From positions 1,392,001 to 1,456,000 of the forward strand of contig CP000781.1 in the NCBI GenBank assembly GCA_000017645.1: a DNA stretch of 64,000 bases, in the 5' to 3' direction. The translations under genes were made by a program, and so were the position numbers. Below the pieces are notes generated by a model. The model was not told where the DNA came from, made no database searches, and saw only the letters and a list, made by a program, of their open reading frames with translations. This document shows, piece by piece, positions 27,065 to 37,037 of the stretch (its first letter is position 1; each line of letters starts with the position of its first letter). This stretch comes from Xanthobacter autotrophicus Py2 (GTDB lineage Bacteria; Pseudomonadota; Alphaproteobacteria; Rhizobiales; Xanthobacteraceae).

Positions 27065-27126
27065 CCCCAGCCCGCGCGGCGCTTAAGCGAAAAGTCCCGG
27101 ACGCGCAGCGTCCTCGCGATCGCAGC

Positions 27127-27176
27127 AAAACAAAACCACGCCCGCCGCCGGACTTGGGGAAGCGGCGGCGGGCGTG
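27127..27176 (-). terminator. Intrinsic terminator of gntT
   Basis: A 13-bp perfect stem (arms 27137-27149 and 27164-27176) is followed on the minus strand by TTTTGTTTTG. It ends the gluconate transcript in the convergent gap with the phosphatase gene. Confidence 0.85.
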
Positions 27177-27190
27177 CTGTCGCGGCGGAG

Positions 27191-28543
27191 CTACACCACC
27201 AGCGAAAGCAGCATGATCAGGCCCAGGGCCACCACCGACAGGATCGTCTCCATGGCGGTCCAGGTCTTGAAGGTCTCCTCCACCGTCATGTTGAAATACT
27301 GCTTCACCAGCCAGAAGCCGGCGTCGTTGACGTGGGAGAGCACCACCGAGCCGGCGCCGGTGGCCAGCACCAGCAGCTCACGGTTGACGCCCGGCGTCAG
27401 GGCGAGGACCGGGGCTACGATGCCGGCCCCGGTGATGGTCGCCACCGTGGCGGAGCCCGTGGCCACCCGGATCACCGCCGCCACCAGCCAGGCGAGGAGG
27501 ATGGGGTTCACATGGGCCTGCACCGCCATATGGCCAATGACATCGCCCACGCCGCTCGCCACCAGCATCTGCTTGAAGCCGCCGCCGGCGCCGACGATCA
27601 GGATGATGCCCGCCACCGGCAGGAGGCTGTCGTTGAGGTGCTTGCCGATGACCTCGCGCGAGAAGCCGCGCGCGCTGCCGAAGGTGTAGAGCGACAGCAG
27701 CAGCGCCGCGAGCAGCGCGGTGATGGGGTGGCCGATGAGGTCCAGCCACGCCCGCACCGGATGGCCGGCGGCGAAGGCGACATCGGCGAACGCCTTCAGC
27801 AGCATCAGCACCACCGGCAGCAGGATGGTGGCGAGGGTGACGCCGAAGCCGGGCAGGGTGTGGGCGCGCTCGTCCTGAACGAACTGGGCGACCAGCTCCG
27901 GAGACGGATGGCCCGGGATGCGCCGCGAAATGAACGAGCCGAACATGGGGCCGGCGATGGCGGCCGCGGGCAGGCCGACGATGAGGCCGTAGAAGATGGT
28001 CTTGCCGATATCGGCGCCGAACACACCCACCGCCAGCAGCGGCCCCGGGTGGGGCGGCACCAGGCCGTGCACCGCCGAGAGACCCGCCAAAAGCGAAATG
28101 CCCACCTTCACCAGCGACACGCCGGTGCGGCTCGCCATGACGAAGACAAGCGGGATGAGCAGCACGAAGCCGATTTCGAAGAACAGGGGAATGCCCACCA
28201 GGAAGGCGGCGAGCATGATGGCCCAGTGCACCCGCTGTTTGCCGAAGGCATTGATGAGGGTCTGGGCGATCTGGTCTGCGCCGCCCGATTCGGCCATCAG
28301 CTTGCCCAGCATGGTGCCGAGGCCGAGCACGATGCCGACGAAGCCGAGCACGCCGCCGAAGCCGTCCTGGAACGACTTCATGATGAGGTCCACCGGCATG
28401 CCGGAGCTGAGCCCCAGGAAGCCGGCGGCCAGGATCAACGCCACGAAGGGGTGGACCTTGAAGCGCGTGATGAGGACGATGAGGCCGATGATGGTCACCG
28501 CCGCGTCGACCAGTAGAAATGTGTCCTTGCTCATGCCCAGCAT
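27191..28543 (-). CDS. gntT: Gluconate:H+ symporter
   Basis: A 450-residue GntP-family permease with 12 or so membrane segments. The hallmark GLVPPHPGPLLAVGVFGADIG is near residue 145 and GSATVATITGAGIVAP lies in the last third. It imports gluconate for GntK. ATG 28543 has GAGGA five bases before it; MSK at 28534 is an alternative. It has its own gntR operator (28650-28665), 188 bp downstream of gntK, so it may be transcribed both with gntK and alone. Confidence 0.92.
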   Translation of the reverse strand: MLGMSKDTFLLVDAAVTIIGLIVLITRFKVHPFVALILAAGFLGLSSGMPVDLIMKSFQDGFGGVLGFVGIVLGLGTMLGKLMAESGGADQIAQTLINAFGKQRVHWAIMLAAFLVGIPLFFEIGFVLLIPLVFVMASRTGVSLVKVGISLLAGLSAVHGLVPPHPGPLLAVGVFGADIGKTIFYGLIVGLPAAAIAGPMFGSFISRRIPGHPSPELVAQFVQDERAHTLPGFGVTLATILLPVVLMLLKAFADVAFAAGHPVRAWLDLIGHPITALLAALLLSLYTFGSARGFSREVIGKHLNDSLLPVAGIILIVGAGGGFKQMLVASGVGDVIGHMAVQAHVNPILLAWLVAAVIRVATGSATVATITGAGIVAPVLALTPGVNRELLVLATGAGSVVLSHVNDAGFWLVKQYFNMTVEETFKTWTAMETILSVVALGLIMLLSLVV

Positions 28544-28649
28544 GCGTTCCTCGCAACCCTTTTGAAACCCAGTGGAAAATGACCGTCCGTGGTGCTCTTG
28601 CCCCGGCGTTGCCGGCCGGGACGACAATGAGGTTTCGCTGACGCATGGT

Positions 28650-28665
28650 GAGATAGCGCTATCTC
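28650..28665. promoter_or_regulatory. GntR operator upstream of gntT
   Basis: GAGATAGCGCTATCTC, a perfect 16-bp palindrome, about 107 bp before the gntT start. Two near copies precede gntK and gntR. The symmetric CG centre is typical of LacI-family operators. Confidence 0.85.
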
Positions 28666-28731
28666 GCGAGGCCGAAGCACGCCGTGCATCAACAGGCCCG
28701 CCCCGTGCGGACGGAGGGGAAAAAGCAGAGG

Positions 28732-29301
28732 CTAGACAGCCTGACTGAGAGTGGAGCCGGGGATATGTCGCGCGCCTGCGCGCCTTTCCGCCGACGCACG
28801 CCACCATTCCACGACGCGGGGCACCATCTCGGACAGGGGGAGCGTCGCATCAAGGGTCAGTGTCAGGGCCTCCGCCGACGGGCGCTCCAGCGCCGCGAAC
28901 TGGCTGTCGATGAGGCTCGCCGGCATGAAATGTCCGGGCCGCTCGGCCACGCGGTGGGCCGCCATTTCCCGTGTCAGGTCCAGGAACACGAAGCCGAGCC
29001 CCGGCACAGCCGCACGCAGGGCATCGCGATATTTCAACTTCAGAGCCGAACAGGTGAGAACCGGCGCCGCACCGTCAGCGAGGGTGCGCGCCATCTCCTC
29101 GCCGAGGCGCGCCAGCCAGCCGGCGCGATCGTCATCGTCGAGGGGGATGCCGGCGGACATCTTGGCGATGTTGCTGGCGGGATGGAAACTGTCGCCTTCG
29201 ATCAGGCGCGCCCCGGCCAGCTCGGCCACGGCCGCGCCGACGCTGCTTTTGCCGCAGCCCGAAACGCCCATCACCACCAGGGCCGCAATCGTGTCGCCCA
29301 T
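28732..29301 (-). CDS. gntK: Gluconokinase
   Basis: The 189-residue kinase phosphorylates gluconate to 6-phosphogluconate, feeding the Entner-Doudoroff and pentose-phosphate routes together with zwf/pgl at 49-51 kb. P-loop GVSGCGKSS is at about residues 12-20; EGDSFHPASNIAKMSAGIPL and RPGHFMPASLIDSQFAALE are family signatures. It is divergent from gntR with an operator 44 bp upstream. Confidence 0.95.
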   Translation of the reverse strand: MGDTIAALVVMGVSGCGKSSVGAAVAELAGARLIEGDSFHPASNIAKMSAGIPLDDDDRAGWLARLGEEMARTLADGAAPVLTCSALKLKYRDALRAAVPGLGFVFLDLTREMAAHRVAERPGHFMPASLIDSQFAALERPSAEALTLTLDATLPLSEMVPRVVEWWRASAERRAGARHIPGSTLSQAV

Positions 29302-29344
29302 CTTCGTCTCCCCCGCGCCCCCAGGGCGGTGTCACGCGCTTCCT

Positions 29345-29360
29345 GAGATAGCGCTGTCTT
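29345..29360. promoter_or_regulatory. GntR operator upstream of gntK
   Basis: GAGATAGCGCTGTCTT, matching the gntT palindrome at 14 of 16 positions, 44 bp before the gntK start. Confidence 0.8.
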
Positions 29361-29487
29361 TCGCGGCCGGAAGCATAGCTGCCATGCGTCCTGGGGCCAT
29401 TGACCTTAAGTCGAGTACATCCTTAACTTCCAACGACATAGCGCTCCGGTTCCTGTGGAGCGCGCAAGTTTCTTGCTTGATGCCGTC

Positions 29488-29503
29488 AAGATAGCGTTAT
29501 CTT
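29488..29503. promoter_or_regulatory. GntR operator upstream of gntR (autoregulation)
   Basis: AAGATAGCGTTATCTT, a third copy of the operator, ending immediately before an ATG at 29504 and 42 bp before the ATG at 29546. It implies that the repressor controls its own gene. Confidence 0.8.
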
Positions 29504-29545
29504 ATGCCGCTGTCGGTGCCGGCTATCAAGCGGAAAAACGCGCCC

Positions 29546-30598
29546 ATGTCCCAGCGGTCTTCGAGTGGATCGTCCGGCAACCCCTCCCGCGGGTCGCGCG
29601 CCAGCGGCCGTCCCACCCTCGCGGAACTGGCGCAGATCGCCGGCGTCTCGCCGATCACCGCCTCTCGTGCCCTGCGCGGCGTCGCCAGTGTGGATCCCGA
29701 TCTCGCAAAGCGCGTGCGCGAGGCTGCGGCCGCGCTCAATTACGTGGCCAACCCTGCCGCGCGCACCCTCGCCTCCGCCCACAGCGATGCGGTGGCGGTG
29801 CTCATTCCCTCTCTCTCCAACCTGCTCTTCATCGACACGCTGGAGGCGATCCACGATGTGCTGATGCCGCGCGGCCTGGAGGTGCTGATCGGCAACTTCC
29901 ACTATTCGCCGGAGGAGGAGGAGAAGCTTGTCCGCAACTACCTCGCCTACCAGCCGCGCGGCATTCTGCTCACCGGGCTGGAGCAGACGCCGGCCACGCG
30001 CAGCCTGCTGAAGGCGAGCGGCATTCCCGTCGTCTACATGATGGAGCTGAGCCGGGAGATGGGGGTTCACAGCGTCGGCTTCTCGCAGGAGGAGTCCGGC
30101 GCGGCGGTCGCCCGTCACCTGCTCGCCCGGGGGCGGCGCCATCTGGCCTATGTGGCGGCCCAACTCGATCCGCGCGCGCTGGAACGCGGCCTCGGTTTCC
30201 AGCGGGTGCTCGCCGGGGAGCGCGAGGTGCGGCCCCCGGTGTGGCTTTCGGTGCCCGAGCCCTCGTCGGTGGCCCTCGGTGGCGAGCTGTTCGTGCGCCT
30301 TCTGGAAGCCTATCCCGACATCGACGGCATTTTCTTCTGCAATGACGATCTCGCGCAGGGCGCGATCTTCGAGGCGACGCGACGGCAGGTTCCCATTCCC
30401 GGCCGGGTCGCCGTGGTGGGCTTCAATGACCTGCCGCTGTCGGCCCACATGGCGCCGCGCCTCACCTCCATCCGCACCCCGCGGGCCAAGGTGGGGGAGG
30501 CGGCGGCGCGCCGGCTCGTGGCCCTCATGGAAGGGGACTGCCGCGCCGAGCCGGCCATTGATCTCGGTTTCGAGCTGGTGGAGCGGGAGAGCAGCTGA
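29546..30598 (+). CDS. gntR: LacI-family gluconate repressor
   Basis: The 350-residue protein has a helix-turn-helix (LAELAQIAGVSPITASRALRG, about 24-44) and hinge, then a periplasmic-binding-like effector domain (VAVLIPSLSNLLFIDTLEAI; FFCNDDLAQGAIF; VAVVGFNDLPLSA). Gluconate or a phosphorylated form should release it from the three AGATAGCGCTATCT-type sites. The start is uncertain: ATG 29504 abuts the operator and would leave no ribosome site, so 29546 is preferred. An Arg/Ser-rich leader precedes the DNA-binding domain. Confidence 0.88.
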   Translation: MSQRSSSGSSGNPSRGSRASGRPTLAELAQIAGVSPITASRALRGVASVDPDLAKRVREAAAALNYVANPAARTLASAHSDAVAVLIPSLSNLLFIDTLEAIHDVLMPRGLEVLIGNFHYSPEEEEKLVRNYLAYQPRGILLTGLEQTPATRSLLKASGIPVVYMMELSREMGVHSVGFSQEESGAAVARHLLARGRRHLAYVAAQLDPRALERGLGFQRVLAGEREVRPPVWLSVPEPSSVALGGELFVRLLEAYPDIDGIFFCNDDLAQGAIFEATRRQVPIPGRVAVVGFNDLPLSAHMAPRLTSIRTPRAKVGEAAARRLVALMEGDCRAEPAIDLGFELVERESS

Positions 30599-30710
30599 GC
30601 GCGATCCGGCCGCACCGGATCTTGACGGCGCCCCGGCGGGCATGGTGTAAGCGTTCTGCGCTCGCTCTGCGGCGCCGTAAGCGTCCGACGTCAGGCAACG
30701 CATCCACACC

Positions 30711-30760
30711 GGTCCTTGGCCGGTCCGGATGTGTGTGCGCGATCCGGACCGGCCGGGACC
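30711..30760 (+). promoter_or_regulatory. Very strong hairpin just before the DUF2798 gene
   Basis: A 13-bp perfect stem (GGCCGGTCCGGAT at 30718-30730 with its complement at 30742-30754) is extended by a further 5 bp (GGTCC/GGACC) across a small bulge. The loop is 11 bases of G/T/C. The AGAAGG ribosome site follows 5 bases later and there is no T-run. Confidence 0.7.
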
Positions 30761-30780
30761 ATCCAGAAGGGATGGCCCAC

Positions 30781-31047
30781 ATGGCCTCTTCAAAGTCTCC
30801 CAAGTCCATCCGCAAGCTGCCCGCCCGCTATGCCGGCATTCTCATGCCGCTGGTGCTGTCGGTGCTGATGACCTTCGTGGTCTCGGCCATCGCCACGGCC
30901 AAGAGCCTCGGCTTCGGCCCGGATTTCCTCACTACGTGGCCCACCGCTTGGGCGCTGTCGTGGGTGGTGGCGTTTCCCACGCTGCTGCTGGTGCTGCCCG
31001 TGGTCCGGCGGATCGTCGCCCTGCTGGTGGAGGCGCCGGCGCGCTGA
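30781..31047 (+). CDS. DUF2798 family small membrane protein
   Basis: The 88-residue protein has two predicted membrane helices (about 16-38 and 50-72), with [20 protein letters not shown] and [20 protein letters not shown] marking DUF2798. Function is unknown. The start at 30781 is preferred because AGAAGG lies about 10 bases upstream; ATG 30772 would be nearly on top of it. The large hairpin before the ribosome site may control translation. Confidence 0.75.
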   Translation: MASSKSPKSIRKLPARYAGILMPLVLSVLMTFVVSAIATAKSLGFGPDFLTTWPTAWALSWVVAFPTLLLVLPVVRRIVALLVEAPAR

Positions 31048-31065
31048 ATGCGCTGGCGCCAAAAG

Positions 31066-31092
31066 AAAAGGCGGCCGCAAGGACCGCCTTTT
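31066..31092. terminator. Bidirectional intrinsic terminator between DUF2798 gene and rpoD
   Basis: AAAAGGCGG (31066-31074), 9-base loop, CCGCCTTTT (31084-31092). A-run and T-run on opposite sides let it work for both convergent genes. Confidence 0.8.
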
Positions 31093-31113
31093 CCAATCAG
31101 ATATGCCGCCCGC

Positions 31114-33114
<2,001 letters not shown>

Positions 33115-33406
33115 GGACTTCTCCTGCGGATCCTGCTGAGTGCCAACAGCAGAACGGCGGCGCGGCGCCTCGGCCGTACCACCTTTTGCCTTTGCGCCCG
33201 GGAGCGGCTTTTTTGACGCCATCCCGTTAAACCAGCCTGAACGCACTTCCAACCCCTATGGTTGATGCGTTAGGCTCCCTTTCATTCTGCTTCGCCCATC
33301 GATGTGGCCGCCACGGGGTGGCCGACTGCCGAAAGGCGAGAAGAGTGCCGTAATCCGCCTCGAACCACCTTTATTCCCGGAATCCGGTTCCTGGAACATG
33401 GGCAGT
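33115..33406 (-). other. dnaG-rpoD intergenic region
   Basis: About 290 bp without a supported gene. It should contain the rpoD promoter(s); no site stands out clearly. Confidence 0.4.
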
Positions 33407-35326
33407 TCAAAGGGAGCGTACCGCACTCCGGCCTGATGACGCACCAAAGCCTTCCACCAGTGCTTCGGTTCCATCCAGCGCAGAAAGGCGCTCGCGGACG
33501 TCCCGAAGCCAGGCAAAATTGGCTTCACTGGGATCTTCTCCCAGACTGCGCTCGGCCTCCTTCAACTCTCTAGATAGCGCGTGGGCCTTGCGATGCAAGG
33601 CCGTCCGCTGATGCCACCAGAGCCGGACATCATTCTGCGCGGTATCTGGATATGCCGGCCAGTCGTGCCGGGGATTGGCGAGTGCCTTCACCCGGCGGGT
33701 GAGGGCGTCGATATCTGCCCGCCCCAGGCGCTCGGTGAGGGCGTCGGCGTCGGCGCCTTCAAGATGGGCTTCGATCAGGATGCGGCGCAGACGATCCGCC
33801 TCCGGGTTGGCCAGCGGTAGGCTTGCCACGTCTTCGTCGGCCTCGTCCAGCAGGAAAGTGTGGTTGATGAGGCAGAACAGCAGCAGGGCCTCGTTTCGGG
33901 GCAGGGCCGCCATGGGCCCGCGCACCAGCGCGCTGCGGGCGATCTCGGTGCCGCGCGGCACGAGGGGCGGGGGCAAAGGCGTTCCGCGGCGACCGCCGGA
34001 CGGCTGCCAGCCGTCCTTCCAGCCCTCCCGCCGGGCACGGGCTGGGGCTCGGTCCTGCGGGGAAACCAGGGCGTTGAAGCGGCCGAGCAATTCTTGGCGG
34101 TAGTGCTTGCGCACCGTCTCGTCGGCGATGGCGGACACCACCTCGCCGAGGCGGGCTTCGAGGCCGGCGCGGCGTTCCGGCGTGTCGAGGGTGGCGGCTT
34201 CGCTCTCGCGCGCCCACAGTTCCGCCACCAGCGGCCGCGCCTGGGCCAGCACGGCTTCCATGGCATCGCGGCCGGAGCGGCGGATGAGGTCGTCGGGGTC
34301 CTGCCCCTCCGGCAGGGTGGCGAAGGCGAGGCTGCGGCCGGCCTTCAGGTGCGGCAGGGCGAGATCGATGGCGCGATGGGCGGCTCGGCGGCCGGCCTTG
34401 TCGCCGTCGAACAGCAGCAGCGGCTCCTCCGACATGCGCCAGAGCAGTTGCAATTGCTCCTCGGTCAGTGCCGTGCCCAGCGGGGCCACGGTGGCGCCGA
34501 AGCCGGCCTCGGCCATGGCGATCACGTCCACATAGCCTTCCACCGCGATCACCCGCGCCCCCGACTGGGCGGCGGTGCGGGCGGCGGCGCCGTTATAAAG
34601 CAGCGATCCCTTGTGAAAGAGCACCGTCTCCGGGGAGTTGAGGTATTTGGCCGGAACATCCTTCTCCAGCGCCCGGCCGCCGAAGCCGACGATGCGGCCC
34701 TTCAGGTCGGTGATGGGAAACATCACCCGGTCGCGGAAGCGGTCGTAGGGCACGGGAATGTCGTCGCCGGCAATCAGCAGGCCGGCTTCCACCATGTCCT
34801 CCACCGGCACGCCGGCCTTGCCCAGCGCCTCCTTCAGGCGGAAGCGCTCGCCGGCGGCATAGCCGAGACCGAATCGCTTCTGGGTGGCAGCGCCCAGTTC
34901 CCGATCAGCCAGGTAACCGCGGGCCTTGGCGCCGAGGCGCGATTGCAGCGTCTCCTCGAAATGCCGGGCGGCAAGGGACATGACCTCGAACAGGGTGTGG
35001 CGGCGGCGCTCCTTGGCGGCGGCTTCGGGGGTCTCCTGCGGCAGGGGCAGGCCGGCCATTGCGGCAAGCCGCTCCACTGCCTCGCCGAAGGGCACGCCCT
35101 CGGTCTCCATCAGGAAGTCGAACACGTCGCCGTGCTTGCCGGAGGAGAAGCAGTGGTAGAAGCCCTTCTGATCATTGACGAAGAAGGACGGCGTCTTCTC
35201 CGCGTTGAAAGGCGAGAGGCCAGCGAACTCACGCCCCTGCTTCTTCAGCTTGACGCGCCGGCCCACCACCTCCGAAACCGGAAGGCGGGCACGGATCTCG
35301 TCGAGGAAGGCGGGCGGAAAGCGCAT
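33407..35326 (-). CDS. dnaG: DNA primase with degenerate zinc finger
   Basis: The 639-residue protein makes RNA primers for replication. N-terminal CHC2-type region (1-100), TOPRIM domain (AVEGYVDVIAMAEAGFG; LLFDGDKAGRRAAHRAID) and C-terminal helicase-binding domain are present. Compared with E. coli zinc ligands Cys40, His43, Cys61 and Cys64, this protein has Ser38, Asn41, Cys59 and Ser62, so only one of four remains. The surrounding EKTPSF and KGFYHCF blocks are intact, so it is not a sequencing fault. Such loss seems usual in this lineage. Confidence 0.95.
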   Translation of the reverse strand: MRFPPAFLDEIRARLPVSEVVGRRVKLKKQGREFAGLSPFNAEKTPSFFVNDQKGFYHCFSSGKHGDVFDFLMETEGVPFGEAVERLAAMAGLPLPQETPEAAAKERRRHTLFEVMSLAARHFEETLQSRLGAKARGYLADRELGAATQKRFGLGYAAGERFRLKEALGKAGVPVEDMVEAGLLIAGDDIPVPYDRFRDRVMFPITDLKGRIVGFGGRALEKDVPAKYLNSPETVLFHKGSLLYNGAAARTAAQSGARVIAVEGYVDVIAMAEAGFGATVAPLGTALTEEQLQLLWRMSEEPLLLFDGDKAGRRAAHRAIDLALPHLKAGRSLAFATLPEGQDPDDLIRRSGRDAMEAVLAQARPLVAELWARESEAATLDTPERRAGLEARLGEVVSAIADETVRKHYRQELLGRFNALVSPQDRAPARARREGWKDGWQPSGGRRGTPLPPPLVPRGTEIARSALVRGPMAALPRNEALLLFCLINHTFLLDEADEDVASLPLANPEADRLRRILIEAHLEGADADALTERLGRADIDALTRRVKALANPRHDWPAYPDTAQNDVRLWWHQRTALHRKAHALSRELKEAERSLGEDPSEANFAWLRDVRERLSALDGTEALVEGFGASSGRSAVRSL

Positions 35327-35478
35327 ATGGCTTGGTCTGTGCCTGGTCTGTTGGGGCGTCGGCGCGGTGTCGCGGCGTCAGCGCCTGTGGCCGCCGAGGC
35401 CGCATGAGAGGCACGGCGGACGAGACCCGCAACAGTGGGAGGCAGGACCTTTCTTGTAAAGTGCCGCTTGTCGGCGAA

Positions 35479-36522
35479 TCAGGATGCAGCGGCAATCTTG
35501 GGTTGCGATCGGCCGACCCATGGCGCCTCGAACAGCCATGGTGCGATGCGCGACAGCACCAATCCCCCGAACAGCGACAGGGGCAGCGCGACGGCGAACA
35601 CGAGATAGGGCGTGATCGGCCGACCCGCCAGGCCCAGAATCGCGAACCCGTTGATGAGGTAGACGATCAGGATCTTGTGCAGGAGGTAGATGTAGAGGGT
35701 GCGTCGGCCGATGAAGCCGAGGCCGGCGGCGATGGTCGTGCCCTCTACCGCCTGGCAGAACTGGCAGACGGTGAAGATGCCGAGAGCGCTGGCCACCAGC
35801 GTGAGCGGCGAGAGGTAGTCGATATCGTAGTAAATCAGCGTGCCGCTGAGGGCGAGGAAGGCGGCCAGCGTCACCGGCCACAGCCGCCGGTAGGCATGGG
35901 AATAGGTGTTCACCGCGGTGAACGCATAGGTGCCAAGAATGAAGAACAGCGGCAGGCGAGCCATGCGCGTTGCAAAGGTAATGGGCTCCCACTCACCATC
36001 GGCGACGCTGATTGCGTAAGCGAGCAGCAGCAGGCCAATCACCAGCGGTTTCGGAAACAGGCGCGCCACCTTGGCCACGGCGAAGAGCAGGGCCAGTGCG
36101 AAAATGAACCAGAGGTATTCCAGCGGTGAGATAAAATTTATGAGGTAGTCTGAAATGTGTAATGGCGTCCCATTCCTGAACTCGCGCACGCATACGACAG
36201 ATATGAAGAAAATCGTCATCCATACGACGTAGATATAATAATAATTCAGGCATCTGTTCTTGAGAAGATTTGCCCAGCTTCCGGTGATGGCCTTGCCCGC
36301 GAAGAAGCCGGCTGCAAAGAAGAACAACGGCATCCGCACGAAAATCAAGAGATTGTTGACGAAAAGCTCGGTTCCCGCCGTGTGCCAAAGCACCACCAGA
36401 CAGATGCTGATGCCTTTGGCGCTGTCCACCCAATCCGCCCGGATCTTCGGACGGTCGATGCTGCGGGAGGGGCTGCCCGGCTCCGCTTTTACGTCTTGCC
36501 GATTGGTCGGTCCGGAATTCAT
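35479..36522 (-). CDS. Acyltransferase 3 family membrane protein
   Basis: The 347-residue protein has about ten membrane helices. It starts with WVDSAKGISICLVVLWHTAG, the acyltransferase-3 block whose His near residue 47 is catalytic in relatives, followed by RMPLFFFAAGFFAG. Such proteins O-acetylate polysaccharides or surface sugars; the target is unknown. Part of the gene (roughly 36110-36340) is AT-rich with ATA and AAA codons, unlike its neighbours, suggesting horizontal transfer. It sits between dnaG and yqeY. Confidence 0.85.
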   Translation of the reverse strand: MNSGPTNRQDVKAEPGSPSRSIDRPKIRADWVDSAKGISICLVVLWHTAGTELFVNNLLIFVRMPLFFFAAGFFAGKAITGSWANLLKNRCLNYYYIYVVWMTIFFISVVCVREFRNGTPLHISDYLINFISPLEYLWFIFALALLFAVAKVARLFPKPLVIGLLLLAYAISVADGEWEPITFATRMARLPLFFILGTYAFTAVNTYSHAYRRLWPVTLAAFLALSGTLIYYDIDYLSPLTLVASALGIFTVCQFCQAVEGTTIAAGLGFIGRRTLYIYLLHKILIVYLINGFAILGLAGRPITPYLVFAVALPLSLFGGLVLSRIAPWLFEAPWVGRSQPKIAAAS

Positions 36523-37037
36523 CGGGCGCTGGCCGCGTCGAGGTCGCGCGCACCGCCGGTCGCGATGGGAAGTGGGGCTTCTCCACTCTCGTGCCGCCGG
36601 GTGACGAGCGAACCTTGGGAGGCGAGGAACTTGGACCGGCTTGCAACGCGGTAACCCCAGGCACCCATCATGCCGCCCCCCTCAACCCACCATCTGCACA
36701 TACCCACCGACTAACCTAACGGTACTTCCAATTGCGGCGCAGCGAAAGATGCTGCAATGCAACTTTGAGGCTGCAATTTATGAAATTGCGAACGTTGCTG
36801 CTCCGACCTGCCTCCATGTCGGTGTTGAAGATTTCGTTATTATAATACCGTATATCCCGAAAATGGGGTTTGGGGGCGCCTCGGGGGACGTCTATCAGAC
36901 GCCCGCTGTCCTCGTTATCCACAGCACGTCGCGGCATGGCGGAACGGTACTTTTGGGTGCGGATGCGTGTGGACCCTGTGGCACGCCGTCGCTAGCCTGA
37001 GCGATGCACGTGGTCGTTGCACGGGGGCTGGGGCGCA
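36523..37037. other. 515-bp gap with an AT-rich block
   Basis: The stretch 36710-36870 is markedly AT-rich (for example TTATTATAATACC around 36836-36849), unlike the rest of the window. An open frame at 36641-37000 has no family features. No transposase remnant or direct repeats were recognised. Confidence 0.45.

Noticed and set aside
36641..37000. A 119-codon frame in the AT-rich gap
   Set aside because: No ribosome site, no recognisable motif, and it crosses a composition change; more likely non-coding or decayed.
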